A stretch of 64,000 nt of DNA from Paraspadella gotoi (Eukaryota; Chaetognatha), in contig JBJCIZ010000239.1 in assembly GCA_051294375.1 (NCBI GenBank), forward strand, positions 6,281,074 to 6,345,073. Reading direction: 5' to 3'. The stretch's first letter is position 1, and each line of letters begins with the position of its first letter. The notes under the pieces were generated by a model that was not told the DNA's origin, made no database searches, and was given only the letters and a program-made list of their open reading frames with translations. Below are positions 12,701 through 27,100 of the stretch, in pieces. Position numbers and translations under genes: made by a program.

Positions 12701-15250
12701 TGTGTTTCACTGAAGTAAATGATTATGGCTTCTTTTTTTATATTAATATGTAAAGTGTAAGATGTATTAATTAATCAAAAAGTTTAATCAGTTAATTAAT
12801 CACTTATGTCAAATAATTTCCGACTTCACGACTCCGAAATTAGAATGTCTATGATCCCAAATGAAAACAAAATTTCAATTCGATACTTAAATACTTAAGG
12901 GGGGTATCGTTTTTTCCGTCCACAGTATCATTCACGTACCGCCCACTGTTATCCGGAGCAAAGTCGCGAAGAGAGATAAGGTTCAACAGCAATTCCCGAT
13001 CGTTTCGCAGCGGCCGGGAGTTCGCGGCGAGAGAGGACAACACGTCCAACGAGTCTGGCGCGAATTCAGGTTCCCTGCGAGCGTGCGTAATGGATATGGG
13101 CACATGTTTGGACATCTGAGAATATGGACTAGAAAGGAGATTTAGAAGAGAGAGAGAGAAGAGAGGAGAGATTAGAAAGACATTGGATATGGCATGTGTT
13201 ATGGCACATTTTTTTGGAAAGCGCCCCCGGAAAGGTTATTTGTTTTCTAAGTTATTCTAAAACTAAATTTCAATCTTAATATATCTAAACCCAAACTCAC
13301 TTTTTAAATATTTAAGCTTAATCTTCGTCGGTGCGTCTGGATTGTTCAAATCAGAGAGTATTGAGCTCCCGCAAAGCCCGAAATCTATTCCATTTAACCC
13401 TGATTCAATACTCTAATCCTAAACTTATTTTTTAAAACCCAAAATACTCGTAATCCTTAACCCTAAGTCCTTAACCAAAATCTCTAAACAAGCATTTATT
13501 CTGAATATTAATGCGAAAAACGGTAACGTACTTACGTTGTTGTTAAATTATTAGTATTAAAAATTCTTTTAACTAAATTGCGCTTCCATAAAGATACTTA
13601 TGATTAACAAAAAGAAGAGATGAATAAACGCTCGAATCCTTGAGGGGAAAAAAGAAAATTCAAAATATTCCATAGTTTGCGCTGTGACTATCAGGTGACA
13701 GAAATTCGCAGTGTCTCAATATGATGAACATCGCAATAGGATCCATACCTTGACTACCTCCATATTCTACGTGCACCAGAACCCTTAAATTACAAATTAG
13801 AATAAATCATCTTAAATCGTTAAAACCAATCATTAAATCAATTTTGCCCTCTCTTTGTCCTCTCTCTTTCTCTGTTTATCTCTCNNNNNNNNNNTTTGCT
13901 GGCGAACCGCAGATGCAAGGTGAGTTTGCTGTTGCAAAAGTTAATTTTGTCATGAAATCAATATTCTGTATTTAAATTACAAATTAAATAAAATTTATTT
14001 AAATCAATAAATATAGTCATTAGTTCGATTTACTGTATTTAAATTACAAATTAGAATAAATCATCTTAAATCGTTAAATTCAATCATTAAATCAATTTTC
14101 TGTAATTGAATATTTATATTATACAATGGNNNNNNNNNNNNNNNNNNNNNNNNNNNNNNNNNNNNNNNNNNNNNNNNNNNNNNNNNNNNNNNNNNNNNNN
14201 NNNNNNNNNNNNNNNNNNNNNNNNNNNNNNNNNNNNNNNNNNNNNNNNNNNNNNNNNNNNNNNNNNNNNNNNNNNNNNNNNNNNNNNNNNNNNNNNNNNN
14301 NNNNNNNNNNNNNNNNNNNNNNNNNNNNNNNNNNNNNNNNNNNNNNNNNNNNNNNNNNNNNNNNNNNNNNNNNNNNNNNNNNNNNNNNNNNNNNNNNNNN
14401 NNNNNNNNNNNNNNNNNNNNNNNNNNNNNNNNNNTAATTTGTACTTCTCACAAACATCGAACTACAAAAGCTCCGGCTGTTTATAAAATTCGGTACTAGG
14501 AAAATTTTGACAAAATATTCAATTCGCGATCGGCAACAATTCGTTATAAATTTATCGATTCTGTTGNNNNNNNNNNNNNNNNNNNNNNNNNAAAAGAGAG
14601 AGATGCAGTCCACTTAAATCATTTCTGGTAATTTGAATATTTTAATATTATACATTGGATAAAGGTTTCGTTTGATCATTGATCGGTCATCTTTTTCAAT
14701 TGCATTCAATTATCTAATATTCCCTTTAGTTTTAAATCGGGGAATTATAATAATCAGTTATTTGTACTTCTCACAAGGCATCGAATACAAAGGCTCCGGC
14801 TGTTTATTAAAAATCGGTAATAATGAAATTTTGACAAAATATCAATTCGCGATCGGCAACAATTTGTTATAAATTTATTCGATTCTGTTGGGCAAAAGTT
14901 GATTCCATGTATCTCTCCCCCCCCCAACCCCTTTCCCCCCCTCCGCTCTTTTCAGGCCTCCATGCCACCCGATTCCATGGAGGGGATCCTTAACCAGCTT
15001 CCCTCTTACCTTTTCGTCGGCCTCGTCGGCCGGCGCGTCGGCTTACCCGCCGCCGATGTCGGCCTCGCAGTTCGGCCAAGCCCACTCCATGATGGCGTCG
15101 TCGCCGATGTCGGCCGGCGCCTTTCGTCAGCCGACGGCGGCGTTCTTTGGGAATCAATACGGCGCCAATCAGCCGGTGAGTGCGTGTGTGTGTGGAAGGG
15201 GGAGAGAGAGAGAAAAAGAAAGAAAGAAAGAAAGAATGAAAGACAATTTC

Positions 15251-15296
<46 letters not shown>

Positions 15297-16513
15297 TCTC
15301 TTTCTGCTTTTCTTTCGTTCTTTCTAACTTTATGAGTTCGGTTTATTCAAATGTTTTTCTCTTTTCGGTCTACTTGGTTTTAGGCGAATTAATTTTCAAT
15401 TTTCGTTTATAATTAAATGTAACAACAATTTACGAACAATATGATCTTTCGAATCGTTAGTTTATCTTATATGTTTGCGATCCAACAGAATTTTTATCCC
15501 GATACAATCATACATCCGTAAAAAGTTCTTCCTCCCTAAACTTATTTGTTAAATACATTTAAATTTATAATTTTTAGCATATTAACAAATTAATCTCTCC
15601 ATCCCACCCCAGATGTACGGGCCCCGTTCTCAGTATCCCCCCTTCGGCGGCATGTCCCCCGGTCTGTCTCCGGTGATGTCCTCTCCCATGCCTTCCGGCA
15701 TGTCTCCCTCCGTTCCGACCTCCTCCGCCATGTCGCCCAACGCCTCCTCCCCGCGTATTTCGCCCGGCGCCGGAATGTCCAACGTTTCGTTGACGCCGGA
15801 ATCGGTCGGCGCCGCTGCCGCTGCTGCCGCTATCCCCGCGAACGCAGCGTCCCCGGGTTATTTCTCGCCGCCGCCTCCGCCGCTGCAGCCGCTCGGACCT
15901 TCCGGCTTCTGTCCCTCCTCATCCTACGCCGCTTCGGTGAGTTTAAGAGGAAAGGTCATTCAGAAGTTTTGAAGAATAAAAAGATGAAGAATTCACGAAG
16001 CGGACACTAAGGCTTGGTCACAACTAATGTGACCCGAAATGGGTTGATAAGGCGCCAAGTGGACTTAAGACTACAATCCGTATCTTCTGTGCCCCCTCAG
16101 CAGCAATGGAACGGGTACTGGGCTTGGAATCAGGGCAGCTTACGGCCGTTCGCCCTCTTCCCCCAGATCCCGGTACCTAAGAGTCATGAGCTGATGGCTT
16201 TACTCAATGAGCCACCGGGTCACTACTTAAGATTCATGTTTATAGGGTGAACTTGGCATAATTGTAATTAAATGCTCAAATTTGTCTTTAAATACTCGAC
16301 ATCCATATAATTTTTTTAAAAATGAAAAAATCAAATGAAATGAAAATTCCGAAAAAATTTTTTCGTTACAGTTTCCTCGTCATCATCATCAACAACAACA
16401 ACAACAACAACAACAACAAAATCAGGAACAACAACAGCAATCGAATTTGCTACAAACAGACGCCGCTCAAGCCGCGCTACCTCCGCAGGTTTCAATTTAA
16501 CTAAACATTAATA

Positions 16514-16599
<86 letters not shown>

Positions 16600-19500
16600 G
16601 ATTATTGTAAAAAAATTTAAAAAAAACATAAAGATTAAATGAGTTTAAATGAAAAAACAAAAAACCTGTTTCACTAATTGATTATGCTTCTTTTTTTATA
16701 TTAAATGTAAATGTAAGATGTATTAATTAATCAAATAAGTAATCAGTTAATTAATCACTTAGTCAAATAATTCCGACTTCCGACTTCCCGAATTAATGTC
16801 TATGATCCCAAATAAAAACAAATTTCAATTCGATACTAAATACTTAAGGTATCGTTTTCCGTCCACAGTATCATTCACTTCCGCCCACTTTTCCGGCAAA
16901 GTCGCGTCAACAGCAATTCCCGATCGTTTCCGGCAGCGGCGGAGTTCCCGGCGGCAACACGTCCAACGATCTGGCGCGAATTCAGGTTCCCCTCAGGCCT
17001 CGTTATTATGGCACATTTTGGCATTTATGGCATTTATGGCATTTATGGCACATTTTTTTGGAAAGCGCCCTAATTTTTTGTTTCTAATTTTCTAAACTAA
17101 ATTCAATCTTAATATATCTAACCCAAATCACTTTTTAAATATTTAAGCTAATCGTCGTCGTCGTCTTTGTTCAAATCATTTGAGCTCCCAAAACCCGAAT
17201 CTATTCCATTTAACCCTGATTCCAATCTCTAATCCTAAACTTATTTTTAAAAACCAAAACTCTAATCCTTAACCCTAATCCTTAACCAAAACTCTAAACC
17301 AGCTTTATTCTGAATTTAATCTGAAACGTAACTCTTACGTTGTTTTAAATTATTATATTAAAAATTCTTTTAACTATTCCTTCCATAAAGATTATTAAAA
17401 AAAAACTAACGTCGAACCTTGAGGGGAAAAAAAAAATTCAAATATCCCATAGTTTGCGCTGTGACATCAGTGACATCCAGGTCAATATGATAAACTCACA
17501 TAGATCATACTTGACCACCTCCATTCTACCTCACCCCCACCCCCCGACCCGTCCCCTCACCAGTCTCCCGCCCAGTCCCCTTCGCCGGATTCCCATCCGG
17601 CAAGTCTCTCCCTTCTCCGGCGCGGCAGACCGACAGCCCCGCCGCCGCCGCCGCCGCGTCGACGCCGGACGCGTTTTCGCCAACGACGACGACGACGACG
17701 GACGACGACACGTCCCGACGGAACTTTCCTTCCCCCTCACCGGCGCAGAGTCCCCAGCCTCCGCCGCTGCTCCGCTGAATCAATTGAAGCAACAACAGCA
17801 GCTACAGCAGCAACCACAACAGCCACAACAACAACAGCTACAGCAGCAACCACAACAGCCACACAACAACAGCTACAGCAGCACCACAACAGCCACAACA
17901 ACAGCTACAGCAGCAACCACAACAGCAACCGACCGCCTCTCAATCTCCCAATTTTCTTCGGCCTTTCTCTCCGTCGGTGACTCAGCCAGCGTCGCAAGCC
18001 AACGCTTCTCCGCTGCACCAAAAGCTGCAGATGCCTCCGCAGCAGCAGCCGATTCCGCCGCAGCATCAGCAGATGCCGCCACAGCAGCTGCAGATGCCGC
18101 CGCCTTCGATGTCGTCGCAGCTGCAGACGCGGCCGACGGTGCCGGGGCAAATGGGGTCCGGTCAAATAGCGCCGGGACAAATGGCGCCGGGTCATATGGC
18201 TCCGGGTCAAATTGTGCCGGGTCAAATAGCGCCGGGACAAATGACGCCGGGTCAAATGACGCCGGGTTCAATAGCGCCGGGTCAAATGGCGCCGGGACAA
18301 ATGGCGCCGCGTCAAATGGCGCCAGGTCAAATGGCGCCCGGTCAAATGGCGCCGCATATTTCCAAAGCCGGATTGACGCCGTTTCGACAATCTTTTCAGT
18401 TGACGCCGGAACAAATCCAGATGCAAACGCAGCAGATGCAGCAGATGCAACAGATGCAGCAGATGCATGGCGGAAGGTCGACTGGACAGATGGTAAGGAA
18501 CGAAGCGATCTATTATAATATTATTGATATTATTAGTATTTTTTAGTAAAGTCAATATAAAAAATAGTAAAGATTCCATATCAAAAAGTGAAAAATTATT
18601 AAAATATATGTATATTTATTTCTTTTAAAAAAACCAAAATAATTCATCAATTTTTAAAATTTGAATACTATATTAAATATTTACACCTTAATTTTTATAT
18701 ATTCAGTGAAGGAATTATTTCATAAGATTAGACATGCTGATAATTATTTAATAAAAATGTATTGATTTTAATTTCAGTACCCTGCTGGTTTCGAACCCCA
18801 GTCCTNNNNNNNNNNNNNNNNNNNNNNNNNCCGAGACTCTCGCCGCCTCGTAGTCGATCTCCCCGCGCCCCGCACCATCTACCGCCCCGCTCTTACCTTC
18901 CACCCGACCCAACAGCCTCGGGTTCCTCACGCGGCTCTCGATGGCGGTCGTCCCGTGGCCCACCGTGGCCCCGGGGCCCCCGGGGCCGGTGACTCAGCCG
19001 CGCAGCAATTTCGGAGAAGGAGGTGTGGTGAAACTGGAGAAGGAAGAAAGCAATTCGAAGGAAAGTCATCCTACTGCACAGCCGGGTTGCTGTGATGCCC
19101 ATTGCGGATGGGCATCTCACTGTTGGCTTTAGTGGGCTTCCGCCCTCAGTGACGCTCCAGTCACTGGCGCGGTTACCCTAGGACCGGTCTCGCTTTGCCA
19201 ACGCAGAGGGAAGTCGTTAGGACTGTGGATGAAACACTACGCCTGGTGATGGTGTGTTCCCCCTCTGAGGCCAATGGATTGGTGACGGATGGTGGACGTG
19301 ACGGCGGTGTGATATACCCGCCACAATCCTTTTGAATTTTGATGTTTTTTTATTGAAAATTTTATGTGAAAAACAGTTTATTTGATTTCTTGTTTCTGTT
19401 TTGGAAAATGCGGTCATTAGCTTTGCTCAATAGAAGACTTCTTAAAAAAAAAAATTACATTAAAACAGCTGAATGTTTTTCACTGACTAGTTGAGAAAAA

Positions 19501-21560
19501 AAAATATTTTAGAAAATATGCTTTATTATCGGATATTTTGGTTTCATTAAGGATACATTATTCATACCATGACAACTGATTTGACACAAGTCCCTTTTCC
19601 TCTTTGTTTCCAAGGACCCCGCCCTCAGAGCTCCGGTCCCCGCGTCCGCCGCGGTCTCGAGGCGCCGGCCGCGGCGCCGGTCGAGGAAACGACGGTCAGC
19701 GTGGTCCGACGCCGTGCGTCCCCCTCCACTTTGCATCCGGGCGTCGTACCGGCGCCGTTTTCCGGTCCTTCGTCGTTGGCTCCCTGGTCGAGCGAGGTTG
19801 CCGACCGGCGCGCCGTCGGCGGCGGCGATGAGAGTCACAGGTTCGGCGATTTAACAAAAAAAAAAGGATCAAATGTGTAGCAGAATTATCGTCACTGAAA
19901 TAACTTAAAGAGTAACTATTACTGTCTTTTAAAGTATTGTATTTTCGGCTTATCCGTTTCGGTTGCTTTTGAATTTAGATTAATGAAATGTTTATTTTGT
20001 TTGCAGACAACGAATTTAAAATAAAACAAATTATGGTCTGTAAACAAAAACAAACAAATTCACTTAATTCATGTCACTTAAGTAATATTCTTTTGCCTTA
20101 AATTTAACAATTTTTTCGAATGTTTAAATTATATAATAACTAATACTATGTCTCAAGTCTCCCTTAAAGATTTACATTGCCTGTAAGAACTATTTAAGAA
20201 TGATTTCAATTAAGAGAGCTGTTTGCCTTTGTTTCTTACATAAAACAAATTACGTTAGTAAATGTATTAAAAGGTTATAGAGTAATCATCTTTATCGTAA
20301 TCAAAATATAAAAATCCGAGGCAATTATTATATAAAATTAATGAAAACTTGTACATCAACGAAAGTGTTTTACATCTAAAAAAATTAACGCATTTAACGA
20401 ATTTAACTTTACATTAATATGAAGCTAAGCATCTTGAGATAAATAACGATTTTTAAAAAAACATATGAATTTACGGCCACATTTGAAATCTTTGTAAAAA
20501 GATGATGCGTTAAAAATGTTGTTTTATTTTCGAAAAAAAAAAAAAATCTGTCAATCTGTAAAATTTTTTGAAACTGATATTTAACTATTTCCTCCGCGCC
20601 CCCTTGCCTCGGGACGGCCCCTTCCCTCCCTCCACCTCCTCCTCCTCCTCTCCCCTCCTACCTCCTCCTCCTCCTACAACCAGGGGTCAAGATGAATTTC
20701 GACGACGTCCCCATGAGTCCCGGAAGATGCGAGCGCTGCTGTATCGGAATCCCTTTCCGTATTTGAAGGCTGATGACCTTTGACCCCTAGGGGGCATCGA
20801 CCCCGCGCGGGTCAAGAAGTGAGAGAGAATTTGGGTTTTTTTTTTTGTTGTTTTTTTTTTCTAATTATATTTTTTTTGGCGCGTTTTTGTTTCTTTCTTT
20901 TATATTTTTTATTTTTCTTTCTGTTTTTCTTCCTTATTTTTTTCCTTTGTTTCTTTTCTTATTTCTCTTTCTTGTTCTTTCTTTCTCTCTTTCTTCTTTC
21001 TTTACTTTGTTTCTTTTTTTTCTTCTATTTTTTTGGCTTTTCTTTTTTTTTTGTCTTTCTTTTTTTCTTTTACTTATTAAAGTTATTATATCTTATCTCA
21101 TTATAAAAGCTCCATTTTAGCACCACCCTCTTTCTCCCCTTCATCATAGGGATATACTGGAGCAAGAGCGATTTGACGGAGCCACTCAGAACAGGTCCAG
21201 CGCGCCCTCAAGGCTGGCCGATCGAATGGCCACAACACCTCAAGTCCCGAATCCTCAGTGCAAATGTCTGGGTGAATCATGTGAGTGTTGTTGTTGTTGT
21301 TGTTCTTTTTTTTTCCAATGACAATTACGGCTTCATTTTATCAAGAATGTTAAAAGACTTTTTTGAGTTGGGGGCGGAAGATCTGAGTTAAATGTTTTTT
21401 TATTTTAGTGAAAAGTCACAATTATCTGGTAAGAAGTTTTGCTATGTTTTTTTTTTAATTTAATTGTTATTTTGTTTTTGTACAGTTTTTTATGAGAACT
21501 CGCCCATTTATCTCTACCTTTTCACTCTCTCTCTTGCTCCTCTCTCTCTCTGTCTATCTC

Positions 21561-21618
<58 letters not shown>

Positions 21619-21964
21619 CTCTACGAAGGGGTCTACAACGAGAACGTGGAGGCCTTTTCTACAGTCACCTCGGCGCGCCCACGACGTCCCCACCATCGCA
21701 AGATCTTCGAGAAGCGAACAGGCTACACTGCGAAGCCATCTCGCATCGAGAAGGTCGCCTACACTGGGCCAAAGAGGGGAAGAGCTCGATGGGATGCCCC
21801 ATCTGCCAAGTGGATCATCCGGAGGAGCGGGAGACGGAGAAGATCCTCGTCTCGTCCGCAGAGGCCAGGTGTGGAGAGGAGGGGAGGAGGAGGAGGAGGA
21901 GAGAAATGAGATGAGGAATAGTTCATAATGTTGATATAGTTGGATATTTTGTGAATATGTGGGA

Positions 21965-22011
<47 letters not shown>

Positions 22012-23270
22012 AAGAGAGAGAGAGAGAGAGAGAGAGGAGAGTGAGAGAGAGAGAGAGAGAGAGACGAGAGAGAGAGAGAGAGAAAAAAAAAGAATGAAAG
22101 AAAGAAAAAAACGAAAAAAAAAGAAGAAAAGCAAAGCCAGAAAGACAACAATCCAAACAGACAGACAGACTAACCTCACTTCCTCCCCCCCCGCCCAGGC
22201 CATCACTCGCCTCCGCCGTCGTCGTCTGCAGCATCGTCGCCTGGACGGTGTTCCCTCACACCGGCGACATCCTCTACGACGATCGCCAACATCGTCTGCA
22301 AGATGGGCGTACCACTCTGCGCCGTGGTGCGCCGCAACGACAACAAACCTGCGCCTGCCAGTAAGAGGAAGGGGGTAATCCTTTTTTTAATTCAAAATGG
22401 CCGCCGTTTAGTGTTAGAGAAAATCGGCTTTTTCGTTTCGCCGGGTAGGGTTATTATATATTATTATTATTATTATTATATTTTATTCTTTATGTTATGT
22501 GTCGCATATTATATTTTTAGTGATGTATTTTTAAGATTTTTATACTAATATTTAGACAATTATTTATTAAAATATATAAGGTACATCTCGAGAAATCCTC
22601 CCATCTGGTTTAATAAATATTTATATTATTATATAATAAATATGGTAAATATATATTATACGATTTTTACCCCGCCATCCCGGGCGACATAAACGTCATA
22701 CAACGCGGTCGTTTTAACTCCAATCAGCTGTAGCGTAATCTTCATTTAGTCTATAGTCTATACTTTACAAAGTAGAGTCAGAAATTTTATGCATCCGTCA
22801 TAGGACAACGTAGAAGAAAAAAAAAAATAACATTAACTCCGCGCGGTTTGTTTACCATCGCATCTTGCAATCCATCGTTTTCATTTCACTTGTAACCATT
22901 CAGCTTCAGCGACTACCTTACCATTTTAATTTCGATTAACTCATCCAGCGCTTTTCTCCCATTTTTTTAAACCTACTCCATTCGCCTCTTCCCTGACTCA
23001 TTCCATTCATAATTCCATTCCCCCGCCCCGCGCTCGACATCATTCCATTCCTTAAAAAAAATAAAAATCTTCTGCCATGCGCATGCCCTTCCTTTAAAAA
23101 AAAAAAAAGGGTTGGCATGTCGAAATGCGGCCTCTGCTTCAGCTTCGGCCGTCCTGGTCGATGTATTACAACGGATGTAAAATACGCATTTCCTCGGCGC
23201 CGAGAAAGTTCGGCTCAACGACCGACGAACAGGGTACGCGAAAAAAGGGGGAAATTAATTTTTTTTTCTT

Positions 23271-23360
<90 letters not shown>

Positions 23361-23599
23361 AAAAGGAATGGAGCATGGAAAATGTGGAGCCTTCGTTCTC
23401 CTCGTTGCGGCGTGGAGCATGTTACATCCAACGGTTGCAAATACGCGCGAAGCAGAATTCCCAAAAAGTTCGTTGAACGAAAAAAAACGAGGTAGGGCGA
23501 CAGATTTAAAAAAGGTAAGTTAAAGGAAGGGACGACTCGTCGCGCTTGAAGAAAACGTGGAGAAGATGCCGTAAGGAGAAGGCCCTGGATTCCGCTCTG

Positions 23600-23636
<37 letters not shown>

Positions 23637-23751
23637 TTTTAATTATGAAATAAACATTTCTTTTAAATATTATAAAATTAAATATGTTAAATATATAATA
23701 TGAGGAGACTAATTTGAAAATATTTCGTCTCTTTTTCCTTTACCGCTCTCT

Positions 23752-23794
<43 letters not shown>

Positions 23795-24060
23795 TTCCCT
23801 CTCTCTCTCCCTCTCCCTCCAGTCCGTGGAGGAGATCTGTTTCCAACAGTATCGACTCGAGGAAGACCTCGTCCGCAAATGGGGAGGAGCTGGACACGCT
23901 GAAAAGGAGCAGCAGCGCCGCAATCAAAAAATCGACCTTACCCGATCTGGAGGAAGAGATCTAGTGCCAGGCTGCAGAATCTCGCCACTTACCTGGCGCC
24001 GGTTTATTCGAAATACGTGCCAGAGGCTTATTCTAATATGGTGAGTGAAATATGTGGGGG

Positions 24061-24104
<44 letters not shown>

Positions 24105-24106
24105 GA

Positions 24107-24151
<45 letters not shown>

Positions 24152-27100
24152 AACAGAGCATTTACTCCATTTCACCTCCTTCAACAGGTCAACACGGAGC
24201 AAGTCCGCTCCCACTCCGCCTCGGCGGAACTGCCGGGCGACCCTTCGCCGGGCGTCACCGCCTGCCATGGACTTTTGCTGCTCACGCCCACAAGGATATC
24301 CCACACATGAAACAATGGGTGAGCCACAGTGGTCACCCCTTAGAGACCTCGGCATCGTCGGCTCTCCAACCGGACATGAGGAGCAGCTGCACACGCTGCC
24401 GCTTGACGTTCCGGAGATACCTGAATCTGAGCGTGAGTTTTCGGGAGCTACCGACGGAAAATATTCGACTGCAACAAGAAAGAAAAGAAAAGGAAAAAAA
24501 AGCCAAGATATCGACCAATCAGGAGTAAGTTAAAAGGGAGTGGTGGAGAGTTTATGTTTTTATCTTTTAACCATTCTTTCGTTTATATTCGGTTATATTC
24601 GCTTTATCGATTTTCGATTTTAATAATTCTATGCTTATCCAATGTTGAATTCATAAATACGATAATTCCAATTAATATTTTCCTTGTTTCTTCAGTATAA
24701 TACTCTTATTTTATTTAACTTTTCAATCAAAACCTAAAATATCACATATAAACCAATCCACCTCTACTCCCACAGGGTACATTAGAAAAATTGACCTTAA
24801 CCAAATACCCCACCGACAGAGTAAGAGGAAATAACGCACACGTCCCATGACGCCACTGGAGCAAGCGAGGACGACTAGGAAGACAAGAGAGGAACGAGAA
24901 GAGCCCTAACCCTTAAGAAAGTAAGGGCAAGAGAGCCGTAAAAAAAAAAAAAAGACACGCCGCGAAGACATAAATCACACCCAGACACAAATAAAAAGTA
25001 ACAGTCGTAAGTCAAAAGGATAGGAAGAAAAGAAAGAGGATTTTTGGCAGGGTATTACTTAACTTTCCTAACGAATATATACCTTTTAATGAACACCTTA
25101 TAATTATGTTAAATAATACACCAGTTTCATCTTCTTTCATAATTAATACATATTATATCTTATACTTAATCAATATCTTTGCTATTACTAATAAATCATT
25201 ATACATTTTACTTTAATAACTTAATGATATAACTTAATAACTCTTAACTATAATATCTACCAGATCAAATCCCCTGTTCAACTACCTAACGGAAGAAGAG
25301 ACATATAACGAGATCTCATACAAGTGTACAATCTGAGACCCCATATTAAGGGATAAACTCAATATGACACAAAGAGAACCTCAGACAATCCAGAAGAAAA
25401 GTACGAAACAAAAAGTATACACGGAAAAATATAAAACATTCAAGAAACTCAAACCCCCGACCTTAAAAGATGGACCGATCTCTACTCAGAGGCGGATTAT
25501 TAACAACAGGAACAGAGAACTAGAGGAACTTAAAATGCTATTCTCTTGTTCTCGTTTCTCATCCAGCTAACGTAAGAAATATCCCTCTTATTTGGGCTAG
25601 CATGCGATAGACCAGCCTGAAAAAGGGCCCTGCCCGACAGAACTAACCTCGCTTTGACCAAATCCAGCAAGAAGGCCAAAAACGATGAGCCTTTTCGACG
25701 ACTGTAATCTGTCCAATGCTCAAATGTACAGGTGTGGCATGTTGATATTAGGTCGATCATTAGCAGCACGGCCTCGCGCTCAAATATCCGAGTGCACGCT
25801 TGTGTTATATCAAGTGTAAGAAGCGAACATCCTCAGTGAGTTCTGTGGTTGGGAGTGCAGGCAGTGCTCTCTCTCTTCTACATCTTTATTTAACAATTAA
25901 ATTTGACTCTTTGATACTTTCAATTCATATACAAAATGCGTTTTAATATCGGATGAACACTCGTTCGTCCGGCTCATCAAAGAGTCAACCCTCTCAGCAA
26001 GGAATCCATTAACCAGCTCGTGTAGGTAGCTCAGGCACTGTCAGAAGTAGATATAACTAGTAAACAAAATGTACTTCTACCTAAAAGTATAGTGATCCTC
26101 CGCCAGACGTTACTATCAAAGAAAATTAATCTGGAGAGAAAATAATAATGTCTAAAAACATTACATACATAATATTTGAGACCTCAGTTATTTTAACGTT
26201 ACCGAAATATACACGCAGTATTTATAATGTTTTTTGTTTCACGCATTCAATATAGTAGCTTATTTTGAATGCTATTACAAATTTATTAATAATAATTTAG
26301 AGCGCTTCATTTTACATACTAAATTTTAAAAGCCCTTTCTCTATAGTTTTTACTATTGACTTAAGCTATTGATGTGAAGAATGATTAAAGAGTCATCCTC
26401 TCTGAATGTACGTTGTCACAACGAAATATTAATGAAAAAAATCACAGACTGTTCGGGTCTTAATTTAACTCTTTTTCCATTAAATTTAAATAGTTTTCGA
26501 GCTCTCTTTCAAGAGCGCCCATTTCTGTTCCTTTATCCCGTAATTTCATACCTTTATTTTTTCCTTATTACTTATTATATCTTATCTCATTATAAAAGCT
26601 CCATTTTAGCACCACCCTCTTTCTCCCTTTCATCATAGGATATACTGGAGCAAGAGCGATTGAACGGAGCCACTCCAGAACAGGTCCAGCGCGCCCTCAA
26701 GGAGCTGGCCGATCGATTGGCCACCAACACTCAAGTCCCGAATCCTCAGTGCAAATGTCTGGGTGAATCATGTGAGTTGTTGTTGTTGTTTCTTTTTTTT
26801 TCCAATTGACAATTACGGCTTCATTTTATCAAGAATGTTAAGAGACTTTTTTGAGTTAAATTGTTTTTTTTATTTTAGTAAAAAAGTCACAATTATCTTG
26901 GTAAGAAGTTTTGATATGCTTTTTTTAAAATTTAATTGTTATTTTGTTTTTGTACTGTTTTTTTATNNNNNNNNNNNNNNNNNNNNNNNNNNNNNNNNNN
27001 NNNNNNNNNNNNNNNNNNNNNNNNNNNNNNNNNNNNNNNNNNNNNNNNNNNNNNNNNNNNNNNNNNNNNNNNNNNNNNNNNNNNNNNNNNNNNNNNNNNN

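Noticed and set aside
16014-16250. Frame with [11 protein letters not shown] as a TET exon
   Set aside because: The same DNA is dispersed repeat A, also at 8,025-8,230; exons 10 and 11 join in phase 0 without it.
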